This document shows positions 59,678-64,000 of a stretch of 64,000 nt of DNA, piece by piece. Location of the stretch: assembly GCA_016873115.1 (NCBI GenBank), contig VGYB01000005.1, positions 1-64,000 on the forward strand, written 5' to 3'. Position 1 is the stretch's first letter, and every line of letters begins with the position of its first letter. The position numbers and the translations under genes are program-made. The notes under the pieces were generated by a model. The model saw only the letters and a program-made list of their open reading frames with translations, was not told the origin of the DNA and did not search any database. This DNA is from Planctomycetota bacterium. Lineage in GTDB: Bacteria > Planctomycetota > Phycisphaerae > Phycisphaerales > SM1A02.

Positions 59678-60982
59678 ATGCAGGACCTCGGCGCCTTCAA
59701 CGATCCGCAGGCCCTGCGGAGGCTCCTGGAGCTCTCACGCCATCTGGGTGAATGTGCCGATCTGGACCAGGTCCTGAGTACGGTCATCGATGCGCTGCGG
59801 GACATCCTGCACAGCGACCGTGCCACGGTCTTCGTGCACGATGCCAAGGGCGCATCGCTCGTCACCCGCGTCGCGCACGGGCTCGGCACGAGCACGATCC
59901 GCATTCCCGATTCGAAGGGGATCGCCGGCGCCTGCGCGCAGTCCCGAGCCGTCGTGAACATCAAGGATGCCTACGAGGACGATCGCTTCGATCGCTCGTT
60001 CGATGCGAAGACCGGCTACCGCACGCGCTCGATCCTCGCGGTGCCCCTGCTGGATGACGAGGGCGGGCTGGTCGGCGTGGCGCAGGTCCTCAACCGCACC
60101 GAAGGCACCTTCACCGAACAGGACGAACTCATCGCGCGATCCCTCGCGGCCCACGCTGCGGTCGCGGTGCGCCGGGCCACCTTGATCGAGGACCGCATCG
60201 AGCGCCTGCGCCTGCAGGAAGAGATCGATGTCGCACGATCGATCCAGCAGCAGGCGTTCCCGCAGGGCGTGCCATCGATCCCGGGCTACGGACTCTTCGG
60301 TCGCAGCACGCCCAGCCAGGAGTGCGGAGGCGATGCGTTCGACCTGGTGCCGCTCGATGCGCACGGCATCGCCGCGGTCGATGCCCCTGCTGATCGCGCG
60401 ATGCTGCTCGTTGCCGATGCGACCGGTCACGGCGTGGGCCCCGCCCTGAGCTCGATGCAGACGCGCGGCATGATGCGCCTGGCCCTGCGCCTGGGTCAAC
60501 CGCTTTCGCTGCTGGCCCGTCAGGTGAACCAGCAATTGCTCGACGATCTTCCCAGCGGTCGCTTCGTCACGGCGTGGTTCGGCCTGCTCGATGCGCGCAG
60601 CCACACGCTGCAGACCTTCAGCGCCGGCCAAGGTCCGCTCTTCGTGTATCGGCGCGCGAGCGATGCGTTCGAACCCGTCGACACCGATGCGCCGCCCATG
60701 GGCATCATGGACTTCGACGAATCGACCTGCGCCACGCAGACCGTGCGCCTGGAGCCCGGCGATCTCTTTGTGGCGATCACCGACGGCTACTACGAGGCCC
60801 CCGAGGCCGGCGGTGGTGCAGGCCAGTTCGGCGAGGATCGCGTGTTCGCGATCGTGCGCGCCATGCGCGCGGAGCCCCTCGAGGCGATCGTCGCCGAGCT
60901 CGACCGCGCGGTGCTTGGCTACCACGGCGCCGCCTTCACCCCCGATGACCGGACGGCGATCCTGGTGCGACGAGACGGCTGA
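59678..60982 (+). CDS. GAF-domain SpoIIE/PP2C-type phosphatase
   Basis: The 434-residue cytoplasmic protein has a GAF domain (about 25-180, VINIKDAYEDDRFDRSFD) and a C-terminal PP2C-like RsbU/SpoIIE phosphatase. Metal-site motifs are ADATGHGVGPALSSMQ and AITDGYYEAP. It would sense a small molecule through GAF and dephosphorylate an anti-sigma antagonist or similar target. The gap to the FG-GAP gene is seven bases. No anti-sigma or antagonist gene is adjacent. Confidence 0.88.
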   Translation: MQDLGAFNDPQALRRLLELSRHLGECADLDQVLSTVIDALRDILHSDRATVFVHDAKGASLVTRVAHGLGTSTIRIPDSKGIAGACAQSRAVVNIKDAYEDDRFDRSFDAKTGYRTRSILAVPLLDDEGGLVGVAQVLNRTEGTFTEQDELIARSLAAHAAVAVRRATLIEDRIERLRLQEEIDVARSIQQQAFPQGVPSIPGYGLFGRSTPSQECGGDAFDLVPLDAHGIAAVDAPADRAMLLVADATGHGVGPALSSMQTRGMMRLALRLGQPLSLLARQVNQQLLDDLPSGRFVTAWFGLLDARSHTLQTFSAGQGPLFVYRRASDAFEPVDTDAPPMGIMDFDESTCATQTVRLEPGDLFVAITDGYYEAPEAGGGAGQFGEDRVFAIVRAMRAEPLEAIVAELDRAVLGYHGAAFTPDDRTAILVRRDG

Positions 60983-60988
60983 ATCCAC

Positions 60989-63628
60989 TCACTTCGCCCG
61001 CAGCCTGAGCACGCCGTCGGCGTCACCGGCATCGAGCGCAGCCAGGAAGGGCTGCGCCATCCGCTCCGCCGCACCGGCGGCGCGTGACCATGCCTCGCTG
61101 GCCGCTGCGCCCTGCCCGGCGGCGAACGCCTCGACCGCGGCCACGACCAAGGCACGATCCGCCTCGGCAAGCCCCGGAACGGATGTCCAGAGCTCGACCG
61201 GAACCGACTGTCCAACCACGACCACGCGGCCAAGCTGCAGCATGCCCGGCAGGCCCGTGGCGCGGGCACCCTCGGCGATCGTGGCGTCCATCAGCACACC
61301 GGTCCCGAACTGCTTGTTCGCACTCTCGAGCCGGGCGGCCAGGTTCACCACATCGCCGATGGCGGTGTAGTCGTTGAGCCGCGGCGGGGCGCCGCAGTCG
61401 CCCACGATCGCCTTCCCCATCGACAGGCCGATGCGCAGCGACAGGCCCTCCATCCCCGGCTGCCGTCGGATCACCTCCATGCGCTCTTGGCATCGCACCG
61501 CGGCCCGCGCCGCACGCTCGGCCTGATCGGGCTGCAGTTCGAAGGCGCTCCAGAAGGCCATGAGTCCATCGCCGAGGAACTTGTTCACATAGCCGCCGGT
61601 CGCGATGACCTCGTCGGTCATGGCTCCCATGACTTGATTCAGGGTCGACACGGCACCGGCACCACCGAGGCGCTCCGCGATCGTGGTGAACCCCGCAAGG
61701 TCGCAGAACATGACCGCGATGACGCGCTCTTCGCCACCCATGCTCAACGAGCGAGGATCCTTCGTGAGGCGCTCGACCAGTTCCGGCGAAACGCGCGCTC
61801 CGAACTGCCGCTGGATCCGGGCACGGTCGCGCGCCGAGAGGAACGCACTCACCACGGTGCCGCTGACCCAAGCGGCAACCGGTGCCGTCACGGGCACGAA
61901 CATGGGGATGATCGCGTGTGCTTCGTCGAAGGCCACGATCCCGGTTGCCCACAGCCATGCGCCCACCAACCCCAGCACGGTCGCTGCGGCAACGAGCGCA
62001 CCCGTGCTCGCCACGAGCCACGCGGCGACCAGCGCCAGCGCAAGACCCACCGCAGGCCCGGTCCACGCCGGCCAGCTCGCGCGATATCGCTCCTGCAGCA
62101 CCATGTCCGCGACGACCGCGTGGGTGAAGACCCCAGGCGTGCGCGCGCCGTAGATCGTGGGCAGCACATCGGCCAGCTGCCCCGTGGCGTTCCAGCCCAC
62201 GAACACCACCTTGTCCTTGAGCTGCGGCGCCACCTCGGTGCGAATGCGTTCCAGTCCCGCCGTCGCCTGCGTCCGCTCAGGAAGCAGCGCCGCGATCTCG
62301 CGCAGCCGTGCATCGGGGTTGTCGGCGAGCATGAACTCCTCCTCGATCGCCGATACGAACGCTGCCAGGTCGGCCTCGGTCGAGAGCGCCACACCGGGGC
62401 CTGCAAGCTCCAGCAGGCGCGCATCGATCCGGTCACGCGCCTGTCGGATGCGCGCCGCTTCAGCAAAGCCCGCGAGGCTCAGTTGCACGCAGCCGTCCTC
62501 GTCACGGGCGCCAGCGAGCCGCGCCGCCCCAGCGAAGGTGCTCGTCGGCCAGTCCAGGCGAAGCAAGCCATGCTCCAGCGGAATCGAGAGTGCGTCGATG
62601 ACGAGCGCGTCGTCCGTGACCTGGACCCGCCCCGGCGGCACGCCGAGCATCAGCGCCGCGCCGGTCAGGCCAAGCGAGAGCATGTGACCGCCGTGGGCCT
62701 CGAACCTCAGCTGCGCCCTGCGCTTCACTTCGTCGGCATCGGTCTTGCCTGCCGTGACCGACCCGCAGTAGCGACCGGCTTCGGCGAGCACGATCAGCGG
62801 CGGCCGGTCCGTGAACGAGCCGCGCCCGTTGGCACTTGCGCGGTCCTTCAGGACCAGGAGATCCCACGCCGCGCGCTCGGCCAGCGCGGCCGCCATCCCC
62901 TGGCGCACGGCCGGGTCCACGCGACCCTGCGCGAACGCATCGGCCACGGGCTTGGCAAGTTCCGGCACGACCATCGCCAAGAAGTCCTCGGGCGTCGTCG
63001 CAGGCGGAATGGGTCGCGTGCCCAGCACCGCGCCCAGCGCAGCCCAGGTCACCGCACGCATCGATGCCTCAGGACTGTCCATCCCGGCCTTCACGAGCGA
63101 AGGATCGAACCCCATCGATCCTTCGATGGCTTCAGGCACGAACGGCGGCGCATCCGGTGCGGCGGCCACGCGCTGCAGGAGAGCCAGCGACGCCTGCGGG
63201 TCGCGCGCCCAGCGCGCGGCGGTGTCCTCGGCAGCGCCGCCGATTTCGGCTGCGAGCACGAATTGGGTGCCAGCGGCTCGCGCGTCCCTGATCACGGCCG
63301 CCAGGCGCGCATCGCCATCGGTACCCCGCTCGGGATTGCTCTGGAAGACATCGAGCGCGATGACCTTGGGCCCACAGAGCGCGATCTCCCGAAAGGCATC
63401 CGCCATCTCACCGCGCGACCACGGCCAGCGCGCGTAGTCGTTGGCCTTGTCATCGATGGCCACCAGCGCGATGCGATCGGTCATGGGCTCGGCCGTCGAT
63501 CGCGCGTTGCGGTAGCGCCAGTCGAGCGTCTGGTCCTCGAGCGTCGAAAAGACACCCAGCGCACCCAGGCCCACCATCATGGCGGCGCCCACGGTGGCGG
63601 CAAGAAAGGTCACTCTCGAGAAGGCCAT
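60989..63628 (-). CDS. CHASE2-domain adenylate/guanylate cyclase
   Basis: The 879-residue protein has an N-terminal membrane segment, a large extracytoplasmic CHASE2-type sensor (about 30-510, with DRIALVAIDDKANDYARWPW and KDKVVFVGWNATGQLADVLP), three membrane segments (about 520-610), and a class III cyclase domain. Cyclase residues are VMFCDLAGFTTIAERLG (first metal Asp), FLGDGLMAFW (second metal Asp), and GDCGAPPRLNDYTAIGDVVN (the purine-recognition region). The base specificity is not safe to call by eye. It is convergent with the GAF phosphatase gene, six bases apart. Confidence 0.9.
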   Translation of the reverse strand: MAFSRVTFLAATVGAAMMVGLGALGVFSTLEDQTLDWRYRNARSTAEPMTDRIALVAIDDKANDYARWPWSRGEMADAFREIALCGPKVIALDVFQSNPERGTDGDARLAAVIRDARAAGTQFVLAAEIGGAAEDTAARWARDPQASLALLQRVAAAPDAPPFVPEAIEGSMGFDPSLVKAGMDSPEASMRAVTWAALGAVLGTRPIPPATTPEDFLAMVVPELAKPVADAFAQGRVDPAVRQGMAAALAERAAWDLLVLKDRASANGRGSFTDRPPLIVLAEAGRYCGSVTAGKTDADEVKRRAQLRFEAHGGHMLSLGLTGAALMLGVPPGRVQVTDDALVIDALSIPLEHGLLRLDWPTSTFAGAARLAGARDEDGCVQLSLAGFAEAARIRQARDRIDARLLELAGPGVALSTEADLAAFVSAIEEEFMLADNPDARLREIAALLPERTQATAGLERIRTEVAPQLKDKVVFVGWNATGQLADVLPTIYGARTPGVFTHAVVADMVLQERYRASWPAWTGPAVGLALALVAAWLVASTGALVAAATVLGLVGAWLWATGIVAFDEAHAIIPMFVPVTAPVAAWVSGTVVSAFLSARDRARIQRQFGARVSPELVERLTKDPRSLSMGGEERVIAVMFCDLAGFTTIAERLGGAGAVSTLNQVMGAMTDEVIATGGYVNKFLGDGLMAFWSAFELQPDQAERAARAAVRCQERMEVIRRQPGMEGLSLRIGLSMGKAIVGDCGAPPRLNDYTAIGDVVNLAARLESANKQFGTGVLMDATIAEGARATGLPGMLQLGRVVVVGQSVPVELWTSVPGLAEADRALVVAAVEAFAAGQGAAASEAWSRAAGAAERMAQPFLAALDAGDADGVLRLRAK

Positions 63629-63671
63629 GCGCGCATTGTGACAGGCCGCGCGCGTGCCGTCACCCGATCAA

Positions 63672-64000
63672 TCAGGGATCACCATCGCCGGGTGGGACTG
63701 CTGCAGTCGCTGCGTCGTCGGCATCCTGCTGGGCTTGCGCTGCCGCGGCCTGTGCGAGTTCTGCCGCGTTGGCAGCGGCGCCGGCGTTGGCCAACGCAGC
63801 CGCGATGCCGTCCTGGATGTTCTCGATGGCGATGCTCGACGCCCAGGTCTGCGCGTAGGCCCGCAACTGGGAGTACTGGGCCGAAGCAGCCTCGAGCTGA
63901 TCGAGGGCATCCTGGATCTGGCCCGCGAGCACCGACAGTGCATTGTTGGGCTGCAGGACATCTCCTCCAAGTCCCCCGTAGGCACCCACCGCTTGCTCCG
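63672..64000 (-). CDS. Partial protein, Ala/Gln-rich, unknown function (5' end outside window)
   Basis: The minus frame is open from a stop at 63672 to the window edge. About 105 residues are visible, from a possible GTG at 63989 (VGAYGGLGGDVLQPNNAL), and the frame continues upstream. It is helical, Ala/Gln/Asp-rich (NAGAAANAAELAQAAAAQAQ) with no recognised motif. The true start is not visible. It is separated from the cyclase gene by 43 bases. Confidence 0.5.
   Translation of the reverse strand, partial: EQAVGAYGGLGGDVLQPNNALSVLAGQIQDALDQLEAASAQYSQLRAYAQTWASSIAIENIQDGIAAALANAGAAANAAELAQAAAAQAQQDADDAATAAVPPGDGDP

Noticed and set aside
57991-59964. A long minus-strand open frame opposite the FG-GAP and phosphatase genes
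   Set aside because: It is antisense to genes with clear domains, and its translation shows Arg/Asp/Leu composition expected of a shadow frame.
63668-63985. Overlapping minus frame with an Arg/Pro/Ser-rich translation
   Set aside because: It is one frame away from the more plausible Ala/Gln-rich partial gene ending at 63672; both cannot be coding, and its composition looks like a shadow.

Overview
The window is G+C-rich, densely coded DNA that fits a planctomycete, most likely of the Phycisphaerae type. This is an inference from content. The two left-most genes carry the duplicated acidic dockerin-like motif ([17 protein letters not shown] type) that is common in that group. MoxR/DUF58/VWA genes, FG-GAP and DUF3352-like secreted proteins, a TPR-YggX fusion and a short PheT are also present. 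No rRNA, complete tRNA, CRISPR array, transposase or integrase was found.

Layout. 1-1.2 kb: a small secreted protein, then a 650-base stretch without a gene that holds short tandem repeats and a 3'-half tRNA-Gly-like fragment, possibly the edge of an old integrated element. 1.2-2.2 kb: a dockerin/RCC1-repeat secreted protein. 2.3-5.6 kb (minus): accB-accC-class III aminotransferase. 5.7-9.1 kb (minus): a membrane protein with an L7/L12-like patch, then a BtuF/BtuC/BtuD-like metal-chelate importer. 9.1-10 kb (plus): a coiled-coil membrane protein. 10-13.5 kb (minus): GroES-like, aroA, MsbA-like exporter. 13.5-19.4 kb: apt, then homogentisate catabolism (hppD, hmgA, fahA; no maleylacetoacetate isomerase seen) with rluA-like and DUF192 genes. 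19.4-23.9 kb (minus): an Mla-type lipid transport operon running into an unknown gene and fahA. 23.9-30.4 kb: MFS transporter, Tat-exported TIM-barrel protein, cdsA, a CT398-type zinc ribbon protein, zincin, pyrD and TPR-YggX.

30.4-42.7 kb (minus) is the most striking block: seven genes, each overlapping the next by four bases. They encode a two-TM coiled-coil/Gly-Gln-rich protein, an Fe(III)-type solute-binding lipoprotein, an iron-type ABC permease fused to an NHL propeller, a 980-residue VWA protein, MoxR, DUF58 and a BatA-like VWA protein. Next, on plus, are a secreted coiled-coil protein, a BFD-like ferredoxin and feoA-feoB-small ORF behind a perfect Fur-like palindrome. 46.3-50.9 kb (minus): ispD, hscA, a sigma factor and two lipoproteins. 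51-54.5 kb (plus): pheT lacking its tRNA-binding insert, a cyclodeaminase-like protein and a hydrolase. 54.5-64 kb: DUF3352-like protein, DegP-like protease, FG-GAP protein, GAF-PP2C phosphatase, CHASE2-cyclase and a partial gene.

A window-wide pattern stands out. Many operon-first genes have no Shine-Dalgarno sequence but have a TAnnnT hexamer ending 6-11 bases before the start codon. This is what leaderless transcripts would look like. A smaller set has clear Shine-Dalgarno sequences instead. The pattern also decides several start codons used here.
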